In this document: positions 52,108-60,788 of the stretch, piece by piece | How positions within the stretch are numbered: position 1 is the first letter of the stretch | How the letters are laid out: every line of letters starts with the position of its first letter | Assembly: GCF_006715005.1 (NCBI RefSeq) | Contig: NZ_VFMJ01000001.1 | Location: 1,984,001 to 2,048,000, forward strand | Source: Serratia marcescens | GTDB taxonomy: Bacteria; Pseudomonadota; Gammaproteobacteria; Enterobacterales; Enterobacteriaceae | Direction: 5' to 3' | Length of the DNA stretch: 64,000 nt | Translations under genes and position numbers: made by a program | The notes under the pieces: generated by a model | What the model was told of the DNA's origin: nothing | The model's input: the letters and a program-made list of their open reading frames with translations, nothing else | The model's database searches: none

Positions 52108-53418
52108 ATGGCCATTGTCGACACCCCGCTGGCGGGGAAAGCGGACGCAGAATCGCTGCTGCTGTACCGCAAAATCACCTGGAAACTGATCCCGTTTCTT
52201 TGCCTGTGTTACCTGGCGGCCTACCTCGATCGCATCAACGTCGGGCTGGCCAAGCTGCAGATGGCCGACGCGCTGCAGCTGAGCGAAGCGGCCTTTGGTC
52301 TGGGCGCCGGGCTGTTCTTCGTCGGCTATATTCTGTTCGAGGTGCCGAGCAACCTGATCCTGCAGCGCGTTGGCGCCAAGATGTGGATCGCCCGCATCAT
52401 GATCACCTGGGGGCTGCTGTCCACCGCCACCATGTTCGTCACCACGCCGACCCAATTCTACGTCATTCGCTTTCTGCTCGGCGTGGCGGAGGCCGGTTTC
52501 CTGCCCGGCGTGCTCTTTTACCTGACGCTGTGGTTCCCGACCTATCGCCGCGGCCGCATCATCGCGCTGTTCATGATCGGCCTGCCGCTGTCCAGCGTGA
52601 TCGGCGGGCCGCTCTCCGGCTGGATCATGGGCCATTTCGACATGCGCCACGGGCTGCACGGCTGGCAGTGGCTGTTTTTGCTGGAGGGCATTCCCAGCGT
52701 GCTGTTGGGCGTGCTGACATTCTGGCTGTTGCCTAATACCTACCAGCAGGCCAAGTGGCTGACGCCCGAGGAAAAACAGCGCATTGCCGACGATCTGGCG
52801 CGCGACGACGCCGAGGCCGATCACGGCAAGCACAGCTTCCGCGACGGCTTCTTCAACCTGAAGGTGTGGATGCTCGGCGGCATCGACTTCGCCATTCTGC
52901 TCAGCGCCTACGCCATGGGCTTTTGGATGCCGACCTTCATCAAAACCGCCGGCGTCACCGACATCACCACCATCGGCTACCTGACGGCGATCCCCAGCGT
53001 CGCCGCCCTGCTCGGTATGCTGCTGATCGGCAGCAGTTCCGACCGGCTGCGCGAACGGCGCTGGCATATCATCGTGCCGTTTATCGTCGGCGCACTGGCG
53101 ATGGCCGGCAGCACCTTCTTCACCCATAATGCGCTGGCCACGGTGCTGCTGTTCTCCATCGCCCAGGCGGCGATCATCGGCGCAGTGCCGGTGTTCTTCA
53201 GCCTGCCGGCCACCTTCCTGCGCGGCACGGCGGCGGCGACCGGCTTCGCGCTGGCCTGTTCGCTGGCCAACATCGCCGGGCTGGTGAGCAATTCGCTGAT
53301 GGGGTTGGCGCTGGATCTGACCGGCAAGAGCGGCGGCGCGCTCTGGGCCTTCGCCGGCTGCCTGCTGCTCAGCTCGCTGCTGGTGGTGGCCCTGCCGGCC
53401 AAGGTGGTGAACCGCTGA
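52108..53418 (+). CDS. nicT: MFS transporter, likely nicotinate/intermediate importer
   Basis: A 436-residue anion:cation symporter (ACS) family member with twelve predicted helices: LCYLAAYLDRINVGLAKLQM near the start, then GAGLFFVGYILFEVPSNLIL, RFLLGVAEAGFLPGVLFYLTLWFP and YRRGRIIALFMIG. This is the group of P. putida NicT. It follows nicF by 142 bases on the same strand and completes the cluster. Substrate is inferred from position; nicotinate or 6-hydroxynicotinate are the candidates. Confidence 0.82.
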   Translation: MAIVDTPLAGKADAESLLLYRKITWKLIPFLCLCYLAAYLDRINVGLAKLQMADALQLSEAAFGLGAGLFFVGYILFEVPSNLILQRVGAKMWIARIMITWGLLSTATMFVTTPTQFYVIRFLLGVAEAGFLPGVLFYLTLWFPTYRRGRIIALFMIGLPLSSVIGGPLSGWIMGHFDMRHGLHGWQWLFLLEGIPSVLLGVLTFWLLPNTYQQAKWLTPEEKQRIADDLARDDAEADHGKHSFRDGFFNLKVWMLGGIDFAILLSAYAMGFWMPTFIKTAGVTDITTIGYLTAIPSVAALLGMLLIGSSSDRLRERRWHIIVPFIVGALAMAGSTFFTHNALATVLLFSIAQAAIIGAVPVFFSLPATFLRGTAAATGFALACSLANIAGLVSNSLMGLALDLTGKSGGALWAFAGCLLLSSLLVVALPAKVVNR

Positions 53419-53428
53419 ATTAATGATG

Positions 53429-53450
53429 GGAGCGCAATATTTTGCGCTCC
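53429..53450. terminator. Hairpin between nicT and the AT-rich membrane gene
   Basis: GGAGCGCAA (53429-53437), loop TATT, TTGCGCTCC (53442-53450). A perfect 9-bp stem just after nicT and just after the converging gene, but without a T-run. Confidence 0.5.
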
Positions 53451-53454
53451 GACA

Positions 53455-54078
53455 TTACCGCCCAGAATCTGAATAATAGGCGTCTATGTGTTCTTGAGCT
53501 TTCTTTCTAAGCCCGCAAGATGGAGGAAATGCAGCGATTGATATCAAAAGAAATACCCCCCAGAGAACAAAAAGCACGAATCCAAAAAGAGGATCGCTTC
53601 TGAGGTTAACAAAGGAAGCTATCAAGAAAGAAAACGAAAACAGCATCATCCAGAATGCATCTTTATATCTTCTTTTTATTTTCCCTTCATCGACAAAGAC
53701 CTTCCCACTCTTCAACGACATGAAAAAATTAAATTTACTGAAGTATTTGGGGCCCAGTAACTCATGGGAGTTCATGATAATTTTAATCATTTCATTCTGT
53801 ATGTGTGAATTACTGATTCCAATGATTTTTTTAATTGACGTGCGCTTTATTTCAAAATCAACAATCTTCGCATACTCTTTTTCCGCAATGCCGTTTTTCT
53901 TCTCAGCAACCAGCCTTTTACGATAACGATCTGACATTAAACCAAAGAGTTTTATTGAGGAAATATCACGAAAAAGCCATCTAAAAATAAGAAAGATGGC
54001 GCCTAATGCCATGACATTTAAAGTCCCACTTTGGAACGTTGATAAAATCCAATTTCCAATTTTCAGTAGCTCCTGCAT
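53455..54078 (-). CDS. AT-rich membrane protein of unknown function
   Basis: A 207-residue protein with a membrane helix at about 15-35, a basic cytoplasmic middle (DRYRKRLVAEKKNGIAEKEYAKIVDFEIKRTSIKKIIG), and two further helices at about 140-185. I recognise no family. AGGA lies 8 bases before ATG 54078; other starts at 54084 and a TTG at 54102 are possible. It is far more AT-rich than the nic cluster and dcp on either side, so it is probably a recent arrival. Nothing adjacent suggests a role. Confidence 0.55.
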   Translation of the reverse strand: MQELLKIGNWILSTFQSGTLNVMALGAIFLIFRWLFRDISSIKLFGLMSDRYRKRLVAEKKNGIAEKEYAKIVDFEIKRTSIKKIIGISNSHIQNEMIKIIMNSHELLGPKYFSKFNFFMSLKSGKVFVDEGKIKRRYKDAFWMMLFSFSFLIASFVNLRSDPLFGFVLFVLWGVFLLISIAAFPPSCGLRKKAQEHIDAYYSDSGR

Positions 54079-54118
54079 ATCCATGTTCCTTTCATGTTTC
54101 AATCAAGATCGCCAAGTA

Positions 54119-54144
54119 AAAAGGCGCAATCTCCTGCGCCTTTT
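54119..54144. terminator. Bidirectional terminator after dcp
   Basis: AAAAGGCGCA (54119-54128), loop ATCTCC, TGCGCCTTTT (54135-54144). A perfect 10-bp stem with A and T ends, 24 bases after the dcp stop codon. Confidence 0.88.
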
Positions 54145-54167
54145 ACTCTGCATGAGCACACTCGCGG

Positions 54168-56372
54168 TTACTCGTCCTTCAACCCGCGATTGATCAACAT
54201 CGGTTCGATGCTCGGCTCTTTGCCGCGCCAGTCGATGTACAGCTTCTCCAGATCCTGGCTGTTGCCGCGCGATAGGATCATGTCGCGGAAGCGCTGGCCG
54301 TTTTCGGCGGTCAGGCCACCGTGTTCGGTGAACCACTGGAAAGCGTCGTCCGCCAGCATTTCCGTCCACAGATAGGCGTAGTAGCCCGCGGCGTAGCCGT
54401 TACCCCAGATGTGCTGGAAATAGCTGGAACGGTAGCGCGGCGGCACGTAGCTGAGATCCACCTTGTCTTTTTGCAGCGACTCGGCCTCGAACTTGTCCAC
54501 GTCCTGCTGCGGCTGGTCGGCGGTCAGCATGTGCCAGTGCATATCCAGCAGCGCGGCGGACAGCAGCTCGGTCATGCTGTAGCCCTTGTTGAACTTGTCG
54601 GCCTTCTTGATCTTGTCAACCAGTTCCTGCGGCATCGCCTCGCCGGTCTGGTAGTGCTTGGCGAAGTGGCTGAACACTTTCGGATCGCTGACCCAGTGCT
54701 CGTTGAACTGCGACGGGAACTCGACGAAATCGCGCGCGGTGTTGGTGCCCGACAGGCTCGGGTATTCCTGATCGGCGAACATGCCGTGCAGCGCATGGCC
54801 GAACTCGTGGAACATCGTGATTACGTCGTCATACGACAGCAGCGCCGGCTGGCCCGGCGCCGGTTTGGTGAAGTTGGCGACGTTGTAGATCACCGGCTTG
54901 GTGCCGTTGAGCTTCGACTGATCGACGAAGTTGCTCATCCAGGCGCCGCCACCCTTGTTGTCGCGCTTGAAGTAGTCGGTGTAGAACAGCGCCAGCGATT
55001 TGCCGTCCTTGTCGAACACTTCATACACCTTGACGTCCGGCTGGTAGACCGGAATATCCTTGCGCTCTTTGAAGCTGATGCCGTACAGCAGGTTGGCGGC
55101 GTAAAACACGCCGTTGTTCAGCACGTTGTTCAGCTCGAAGTAAGGTTTGATCTGCGATTCGTCCAGATCGTACTTGGCCTTGCGCACCTGTTCGGCGTAG
55201 AACTGCCAGTCCCAGGCCTGCACCTTGAAGTCGCCTTTCTGCTGATCGATCACCGCCTGAATGTCTTTGGCTTCACGCTCGGCGCGCGCGGTGGCCGCCG
55301 GCACGATGTTGCGCATAAAACTCAAGGCGGCATCCGGCGTCTTGGCCATCTGGTTTTGCAGCTTCCAGGCGGCGTAGTTCGGGTAGCCCAGCAGTTTGGC
55401 CTGCTCGGCGCGCACCTTGGCCAGACGGGAAAGGGTCTGGCGGGTATCGTTGCCGTCGCCCTTCTCGGCACGCGTCCAGGAGGCGTCGAACAGCGCTTGG
55501 CGGGTGTCGCGATCTTTCAGACTCTGCAGCAGCGGCTGCTGGGTGGTGTTCTGCAGCACCAGCAGCCACTGTTTCTCCAGCTTGCGCTCGGCGGCCGCCT
55601 GCGCGGCTGCCGCCAGCTCGCCTTCCGACAGGCCGTCCAGCTTCGCCGGATCGGTTATCGCCAGCGCGCCGTTCTTGCTCGCCGCCAGCAGTTTGTTGGT
55701 GAACTGGGTGCTCAACGTCGCCGCTTCCTGGTTCAGCACCTTCAGCTTGGCCTTGTCGGCGTCTGACAGGTTGGCGCCCGCCAGCTCAAAGTTCTTGTAG
55801 GTCACTTCCACCAGCCGCCGCGATTCCGGATCCAGCTTCAGCGCGTCGCGATCCTGATAGATGGCCTTGATACGTGCGAACAGCTTGCCGTTGAGCATAA
55901 TGTCGTCGTTCAGCGCCGCCAGCTTCGGCGAGGTCTCTTCATCCAGCTTCTGCAGCGCATCGCTGGTGTTGGCCGAGGTCATGGCGCCGAACACGTTCAT
56001 CACCCGCGTCAGCAGCGAGCCGGCCTGCTCCATCGCCACGAAGGTATTCTTGAAGTTGGGCTTGGCCGGGTTGTTGGCGATCTTCTCCACCTCTTCCCGC
56101 TTTTGCTTGATGCCCGCCTCGATCGCCGGCGCGTAGTCGCTTTCCTTGATCAGGTTGAACGGCGGCGCCTGGAACGGCAGACGGCTTTGATAGAAGAACG
56201 GATTCTGGGTCTTTTGCTTGTCGTGCTGATTGGCTTCACCGGTCACGGTAGCCTCCTTCGCCTGGCCGCTGGGCAGCGCGCTATGGTCGGCGTGAGGTTG
56301 GGTTTCTGCTGCCAGTGCCTGCGAGCCCAGCGCCATGCCGATCGCCAGCACCAATGTGGATAAACGCGTCAA
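54168..56372 (-). CDS. dcp: Exported peptidyl-dipeptidase Dcp (M3 family)
   Basis: A 734-residue zinc peptidase with a signal peptide (about residues 1-21, ALAAE). The M3 zinc motif FHEFGHALHGMF with the third ligand Glu in FVEFPSQFNEHW is complete, and YRSSYFQHIWGNGYAAGYYAYLW near the end is typical of Dcp. It removes dipeptides from the C-terminus of peptides; the signal peptide places it in the periplasm. A His/Gln-rich insert follows the signal (about 22-55). Confidence 0.9.
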   Translation of the reverse strand: MTRLSTLVLAIGMALGSQALAAETQPHADHSALPSGQAKEATVTGEANQHDKQKTQNPFFYQSRLPFQAPPFNLIKESDYAPAIEAGIKQKREEVEKIANNPAKPNFKNTFVAMEQAGSLLTRVMNVFGAMTSANTSDALQKLDEETSPKLAALNDDIMLNGKLFARIKAIYQDRDALKLDPESRRLVEVTYKNFELAGANLSDADKAKLKVLNQEAATLSTQFTNKLLAASKNGALAITDPAKLDGLSEGELAAAAQAAAERKLEKQWLLVLQNTTQQPLLQSLKDRDTRQALFDASWTRAEKGDGNDTRQTLSRLAKVRAEQAKLLGYPNYAAWKLQNQMAKTPDAALSFMRNIVPAATARAEREAKDIQAVIDQQKGDFKVQAWDWQFYAEQVRKAKYDLDESQIKPYFELNNVLNNGVFYAANLLYGISFKERKDIPVYQPDVKVYEVFDKDGKSLALFYTDYFKRDNKGGGAWMSNFVDQSKLNGTKPVIYNVANFTKPAPGQPALLSYDDVITMFHEFGHALHGMFADQEYPSLSGTNTARDFVEFPSQFNEHWVSDPKVFSHFAKHYQTGEAMPQELVDKIKKADKFNKGYSMTELLSAALLDMHWHMLTADQPQQDVDKFEAESLQKDKVDLSYVPPRYRSSYFQHIWGNGYAAGYYAYLWTEMLADDAFQWFTEHGGLTAENGQRFRDMILSRGNSQDLEKLYIDWRGKEPSIEPMLINRGLKDE

Positions 56373-56535
56373 ATCGAAACTCCTCCATGTTCACGGAATA
56401 AGGTCTCGGGGAATGGCTCCCTCAGAGTCATCACCTAGCTTAGGCGCAGTTGGCAGTTTGAGCAAAAACAAGTGATTAGAATACTCCTCCCTCGATGATT
56501 TGCTCCCTGTGGCGTATAGCAGTGCGTTAACTCGA

Positions 56536-57264
56536 TTAGATATAACCTATAAACGCTTGAATGCGCCGACCGGGCACCGGACGATCGTATGACCTGATTC
56601 TTTTCCCCACTGCCGCCTCGAAGGTTGCCGAAGTATATAATCCGCTACGGGTTTCAAGCGAAATTTGCCACAGAAACAACTCCCTCATATTACTGATACG
56701 TGTCACATCAAGCCGTGCGAAAACAAAGGGGTCTTTTGAGCTGTGTTGATATTTTTCCATCCAAGCCGTGAGCCTTGAGTTACTCGGTGAATGCGTAAGC
56801 AAATCATGCCGGTGAGAGATATTATTCTCCTTTGGATAATCCTCAGATACGCTGGTATGTATAAGGATCTGTACGATATTGTACGCATAACCATTGAGCC
56901 TGTTACTGGGGTGCTTGCGCCAAACGGAAGGTTGCTCTTCAACTTTCCACGCCTTCTCGATCACGCGAGCAAGATAAATCAGCTTGTCGGCAGCTTGCAG
57001 ATCCAACTTACGTCTGCCACTTATGAGCCAAGACCTTAGCTCATAAGTGGCGCGAGGATAAACATGCCCCACCGATTGCAAAAACTCACTTGACGACTCT
57101 GGCGATATGCTTGGCAGTGGTGATGTCCAACAGCTCCGCCAAAGAACAGCATCAAACGCTAGCGGTTCTAGTTTATCGCGAGCACAGATCCTTTCAGCTA
57201 CAGCGCGCAGATGCTGAGCGCTGCAGACGGCTAACAAGTGATAACGGGGGTCAGACACAAGCAT
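56536..57264 (-). CDS. Unknown soluble protein
   Basis: A 242-residue protein I do not recognise. It is mostly helical and basic, with HLLAVCSAQHLRAVAERICARDKL near the start, a middle SWLISGRRKLDLQAADKLIYLARVIEKAW, and a C-terminus KRIRSYDRPVPGRRIQAFIGYI. No signal, membrane helix or catalytic motif is visible. ATG 57264 is chosen as the first ATG with an AAGGA upstream (about 11 bases). GC is lower than in its neighbours. It stands alone between dcp and guanine deaminase. Confidence 0.45.
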   Translation of the reverse strand: MLVSDPRYHLLAVCSAQHLRAVAERICARDKLEPLAFDAVLWRSCWTSPLPSISPESSSEFLQSVGHVYPRATYELRSWLISGRRKLDLQAADKLIYLARVIEKAWKVEEQPSVWRKHPSNRLNGYAYNIVQILIHTSVSEDYPKENNISHRHDLLTHSPSNSRLTAWMEKYQHSSKDPFVFARLDVTRISNMRELFLWQISLETRSGLYTSATFEAAVGKRIRSYDRPVPGRRIQAFIGYI

Positions 57265-57450
57265 GAGCAATAAATCCTTTATATAATTTTTAATTAAAAA
57301 TACGCGCAGAGTTATTCCTGATAAAGAGTATCCGCTCAACGGTGTTAACCCTGTGCCAATGACTTTACGTCTCTCCGCCCTTTCCCGCTCAATAATCAGA
57401 TAAAGACAACGACGTTGGACGCTTCGATACTGGTAATGAATACGGCTGCG

Positions 57451-58767
57451 TCAGCGCGACGCCTCATAAACCACCTTGCCGTCCACATAGGTACGATAAA
57501 TATTGCGATCGTCTCCCAGGGTCATCAGCACGAACCCTTGTTCCGCCGACGTGGCGCTGTTGGCGTAGCGCAACTGCTGCAGCGGCGTGACCGCCGGATC
57601 GAGCACCACGAAATCCGCCTCTTTGCCGACGTTGAAGTTGCCGATTTTGTCGTCCAGCGACAGCGCGCGGGCGCCGCCCAGGGTGGCGTGATAGAACGCT
57701 TCTACGGCAGAGAGCCGGTAATGCTGCAGCTGGCCGACCTTGTATGCCTCGCCCAGCGTGCGCAGCATATTGAAAGTGGTGCCGGCCCCCACGTCGGTGC
57801 CGATGCCGAGCTTCACCCGCTTGCGCCAGGCCTGCTGCAGATCGAACAGCCCGCTGCCGAGGAACAGGTTGGAGGTGGGGCAAAACGCGATTGCCGAGCG
57901 GGTCTCGCACAGGCAGTCCCATTCCTGCTCCTCCAGGTGCAGGCAGTGGGCGAACACGCTTTTACCGCCGGTCATGCCGTAGCGATGGTAAACGTCCAGA
58001 TAGCTTTGGTTCTGCGGGAACAGCGATTTTACCCAGGCCACTTCCTGCGGATTCTCGCTCAGGTGCGTCTGCAGCCAAACGTCGGGGAATTCTTCGCGCA
58101 GCCGCTGCACCTGCGCCAGCAGCGCCGGCGTACTGGTAGGCGCAAAGCGCGGCGTAATGGCGTAACCGAGGCGGCCTTTGCCGTGCCAGCGTTCGATCAG
58201 CTCACGCGTCTGGCGATAACTTTGCTCCGGCGTTTCCAGCAGCGCCTCCGGCGCATGGCGATCCATCATCACCTTACCGGCGATCAGGCGCATATTCAGC
58301 GTTTGCGCCTGGGTGAACAGCGCATCGACCGACTGCGGATGCACGCTGCCGAACACCAGCGCGGTGGTGGTACCGTTGCTCAGCAACTCCCGCAGAAAGA
58401 AGGCCGACATCTCGTCGGCGTGCTGCTCGCAGCCATAACGGCTTTCGGTCGGGAAGGTGTAATTGTTTAACCAGCCCAGCAACTGGTCGCCATAGGCACC
58501 AATCATTTCGGTTTGCGGGTAGTGGATATGGGTGTCGATAAACCCCGGTACGATCGGTTTGTCGCGATACTCCGTGACCGCGAAGCCCGGTGGCAGCAGC
58601 GCCTCGCCCTGCTGCCAGCTGCCGAACCAGACGATGGTGCCCTCGTTGAGCAGCAGCAAACCGTCGGGAATATGCCGCAGGCGTTCCTCAAGCTGTTGCG
58701 GCGCCTCCACACAGGCGGCGATATCAAAAAAATTGCCACGAATAGCCGTGGTGAATTGCAGTGCCAT
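57451..58767 (-). CDS. guaD: Guanine deaminase
   Basis: A 438-residue amidohydrolase that converts guanine to xanthine and ammonia. The zinc motif DTHIHYPQTEMIGAYGDQLLGWLNNYTFPTE, the LQTHLSEN strand, the SVFAHCLHL His and the final GIGTDVGAGTTFNMLRT Asp follow bacterial GuaD. AGGAAG precedes ATG 58767. It is a single gene here, without the usual purine permease beside it. Confidence 0.92.
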   Translation of the reverse strand: MALQFTTAIRGNFFDIAACVEAPQQLEERLRHIPDGLLLLNEGTIVWFGSWQQGEALLPPGFAVTEYRDKPIVPGFIDTHIHYPQTEMIGAYGDQLLGWLNNYTFPTESRYGCEQHADEMSAFFLRELLSNGTTTALVFGSVHPQSVDALFTQAQTLNMRLIAGKVMMDRHAPEALLETPEQSYRQTRELIERWHGKGRLGYAITPRFAPTSTPALLAQVQRLREEFPDVWLQTHLSENPQEVAWVKSLFPQNQSYLDVYHRYGMTGGKSVFAHCLHLEEQEWDCLCETRSAIAFCPTSNLFLGSGLFDLQQAWRKRVKLGIGTDVGAGTTFNMLRTLGEAYKVGQLQHYRLSAVEAFYHATLGGARALSLDDKIGNFNVGKEADFVVLDPAVTPLQQLRYANSATSAEQGFVLMTLGDDRNIYRTYVDGKVVYEASR

Positions 58768-59195
58768 TATTTTCTTCCTTGTGACGACCGGCCAAGCCCA
58801 CCCACATAATAAATTGCGATGATGAAACAAGGCCCTTTTTACCCAAACGCAAAGACCGGATTAAGCATAGCAAGCCGTGTGCCAATAGGCGGTCATAAAA
58901 TATATTTTTATTTAAAAACAGAGTGATACTAATTTAATCAAAGAAAACCAACCGATGAAAAAGAATAAAACGCGTGGCGGTCTTCAACGGCAGACGAATA
59001 GCAACCGTTTGCTTGCCGAAATAACACCGCGCCGCTGCACCTTTATTGGGCAAGCGGATAATTTCGCGGCCGTGACGTTTATTCCAACACGATGCAAAGC
59101 GATCTGGCCCATTCCGCAGGCCACCCGACAAACTTGAAACGATAACCATTCTCAATTATCATCCGCGCATCTTTTTGACCAGCAATGCGAAAACC
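58768..59195. other. Intergenic region with a Fur box
   Basis: 428 bases between divergent guaD and fecI. AT-rich in the middle (58880-58950), probably holding the guaD promoter. The only clear site is the Fur-box match near its right end. A 60-codon frame at 58955 has no ribosome site and is not called. Confidence 0.6.
59135..59153. promoter_or_regulatory. Fur box upstream of fecI
   Basis: TGAAACGATAACCATTCTC matches the Fur consensus at 13 of 19 positions, with the central GATAACCATT nearly perfect. It ends 42 bases before the fecI ATG, as expected since fecIR is Fur-repressed in E. coli. Confidence 0.6.
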
Positions 59196-59720
59196 ATGTC
59201 CGCCACCGCTTCCGCCCCGCACACCGCGCTGTCGCGCCTTTACGCCACCCATCATGCCTGGTTGCAGGGATGGTTGCGCAGGCGGCTGGGCTGCGCGTTC
59301 GACGCGGACGATGTGGCGCAGGACACCTTCATGCGCCTGCTGAAAAGCGACGCCGCGGCGACCCTGCGCGAGCCGAAAGATTTTCTGGTCACCGTCGCCA
59401 AGCGGGTGATGGTCGATCTGTTTCGCCGCAGAACGCTGGAGCGCGCCTATCTTGAGATGCTGGCGCTGATCCCGGATGGCTATGCCCCGTCGTCGGAGCA
59501 GCGCCAGATCCTGCTGGAAAGCCTGCAGCAGATAGACGCCATGCTCGACGGCCTGGGGCCGAAGGTGAAACAGGCCTTCCTGCTGTCGCAGCTCGAAGGC
59601 CTGGGCTATGCAGACATCGCCGTGCGCCTCGGTGTGTCGGTCAGCTCGGTTAAAAAATACATGGCCAAGGCCACCGAGCATTGCCTGCTGTTCAGCCTGG
59701 AAAACGACGTTTTCTCATGA
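59196..59720 (+). CDS. fecI: FecI-like ECF sigma factor
   Basis: A 174-residue ECF sigma factor: region 2 (DADDVAQDTFMRLLKSD ... FLVTVAKRVMVDLFRRRTLERAYLE) and region 4 (LSQLEGLGYADIAVRLGVSVSSVKKYMAKATEHCL). It directs RNA polymerase to the fecA promoter when FecR relays a ferric citrate signal from FecA. ATG 59196 is preferred to the TTG at 59175. A Fur box lies upstream. Its stop overlaps the fecR start (ATGA). Confidence 0.92.
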   Translation: MSATASAPHTALSRLYATHHAWLQGWLRRRLGCAFDADDVAQDTFMRLLKSDAAATLREPKDFLVTVAKRVMVDLFRRRTLERAYLEMLALIPDGYAPSSEQRQILLESLQQIDAMLDGLGPKVKQAFLLSQLEGLGYADIAVRLGVSVSSVKKYMAKATEHCLLFSLENDVFS

Positions 59721-60673
59721 GCAACGCCATCACCCCCGAGCAGCGCCAGGCGCTGAAAATGGCCGCACACTGGTATGCACTACTGTGCGATGAGCACGTC
59801 ACCGACCGCCAGCGCCAACAGTGGCAAGCCTGGCATCAGCAGCATGACGATCACCGCTGGGCCTGGCAGCGCGTCGAAGCGTTGCAGAGCCAGCTGCAGG
59901 GCGTGCCGGGCAAGTTCAGCTACCGCGCGCTCGATCGCGCCGGCCGCCAGTCGGCGACCGATCGCCGCACCCTGCTGAAGAGCCTGCTGCTGTTGCTCGG
60001 CGTGGGCGGCAGCGGATTCCTTTACCAGTCGCCGCTCGGCCGGGAGCTGCGCGCCGACTACCGCACCGCCACCGGCGAAATCAAACCCATAGTGTTAAGC
60101 GACGGCACCCAGCTGGTGTTGAACACCGCCAGCGCGGTAGACGTGCATTACGACGATCGCCAACGGTTGATCCGCTTGCACGCCGGAGAAATCAGCCTGG
60201 TGACCGGACGCGATCCCCGGCCGCTGTGGGTGCAAAGCCCGCAGGGGGCGATGCGCGCGCTCGGCACCCGCTTTTTGGTGCGTGAGAGCGGCGGCGAGAC
60301 GCGCCTGACGGTGCTGGAGCATGCGGTCGAAGCGCAGCTGGCGCAGGACGCGCGGCAAACGCGCCGGGTGGAGGCCGGAGAACAGATCAGCTTCAGCGCC
60401 ACGGCCTTCAGCGAAAAACAACCCGCTGCGGCGGAGGACGGCTGGCTGCGCGGCGTGCTGAGCGTCAGCCAGTGGCGGCTGGACCGGGTGATCGCCGAAC
60501 TGGCGCGCTACCGGCGCGGCCACCTGAGCTGCGATCCGGCCGTCGCCGGCCTGCGCGTCAGCGGCAGTTTCCCGCTCAACGATACCGATCGCGCCCTCGC
60601 CTTGCTCAGCCAGACCCTGCCGGTGCGCCTGCAGGGCTTTACCCGCTATTGGCTGCAAATCGTCCCCGCCTGA
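59717..60673 (+). CDS. fecR: FecR-like transmembrane signal regulator
   Basis: A 318-residue inner-membrane protein. The N-terminal cytoplasmic part (MSNAITPEQRQALKMAAHWYALL ... WQAWHQQHDDHRWAWQRVE) binds the sigma factor, a membrane helix lies at about 88-105, and the periplasmic FecR domain (IVLSDGTQLVLNTASAVDV ... MRALGTRFLVR) is followed by the STN-like C-terminus (LDRVIAELARYRRGHLSCDPAVAGLRVSGSF). It couples FecA occupancy to FecI activity. Confidence 0.92.
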   Translation: MSNAITPEQRQALKMAAHWYALLCDEHVTDRQRQQWQAWHQQHDDHRWAWQRVEALQSQLQGVPGKFSYRALDRAGRQSATDRRTLLKSLLLLLGVGGSGFLYQSPLGRELRADYRTATGEIKPIVLSDGTQLVLNTASAVDVHYDDRQRLIRLHAGEISLVTGRDPRPLWVQSPQGAMRALGTRFLVRESGGETRLTVLEHAVEAQLAQDARQTRRVEAGEQISFSATAFSEKQPAAAEDGWLRGVLSVSQWRLDRVIAELARYRRGHLSCDPAVAGLRVSGSFPLNDTDRALALLSQTLPVRLQGFTRYWLQIVPA

Positions 60674-60699
60674 ATCGTTTTAAATAAAAATGATAAAAA

Positions 60700-60745
60700 A
60701 TCGCATTCTTGATTGTCCCTTTTGCTTCGCTCATCCGACTCCCAG
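60700..60745 (+). promoter_or_regulatory. Candidate FecI-dependent fecA promoter
   Basis: The stretch around 60706-60730, with TTGATTGTCCCTTTTGC, resembles what I recall of the E. coli fecA promoter (GATTGTCCTTTTT), followed by similar downstream sequence. It lies about 60 bases before the fecA ATG. The match is from memory. Confidence 0.5.
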
Positions 60746-60788
60746 GAAAACACTGCAGCAATAAATAAAAAATGATTCAGGAGAAGGT

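Noticed and set aside
58955..59137. A 60-codon frame upstream of fecI
   Set aside because: No ribosome site, no protein-like pattern, and it runs toward the fecI Fur box.
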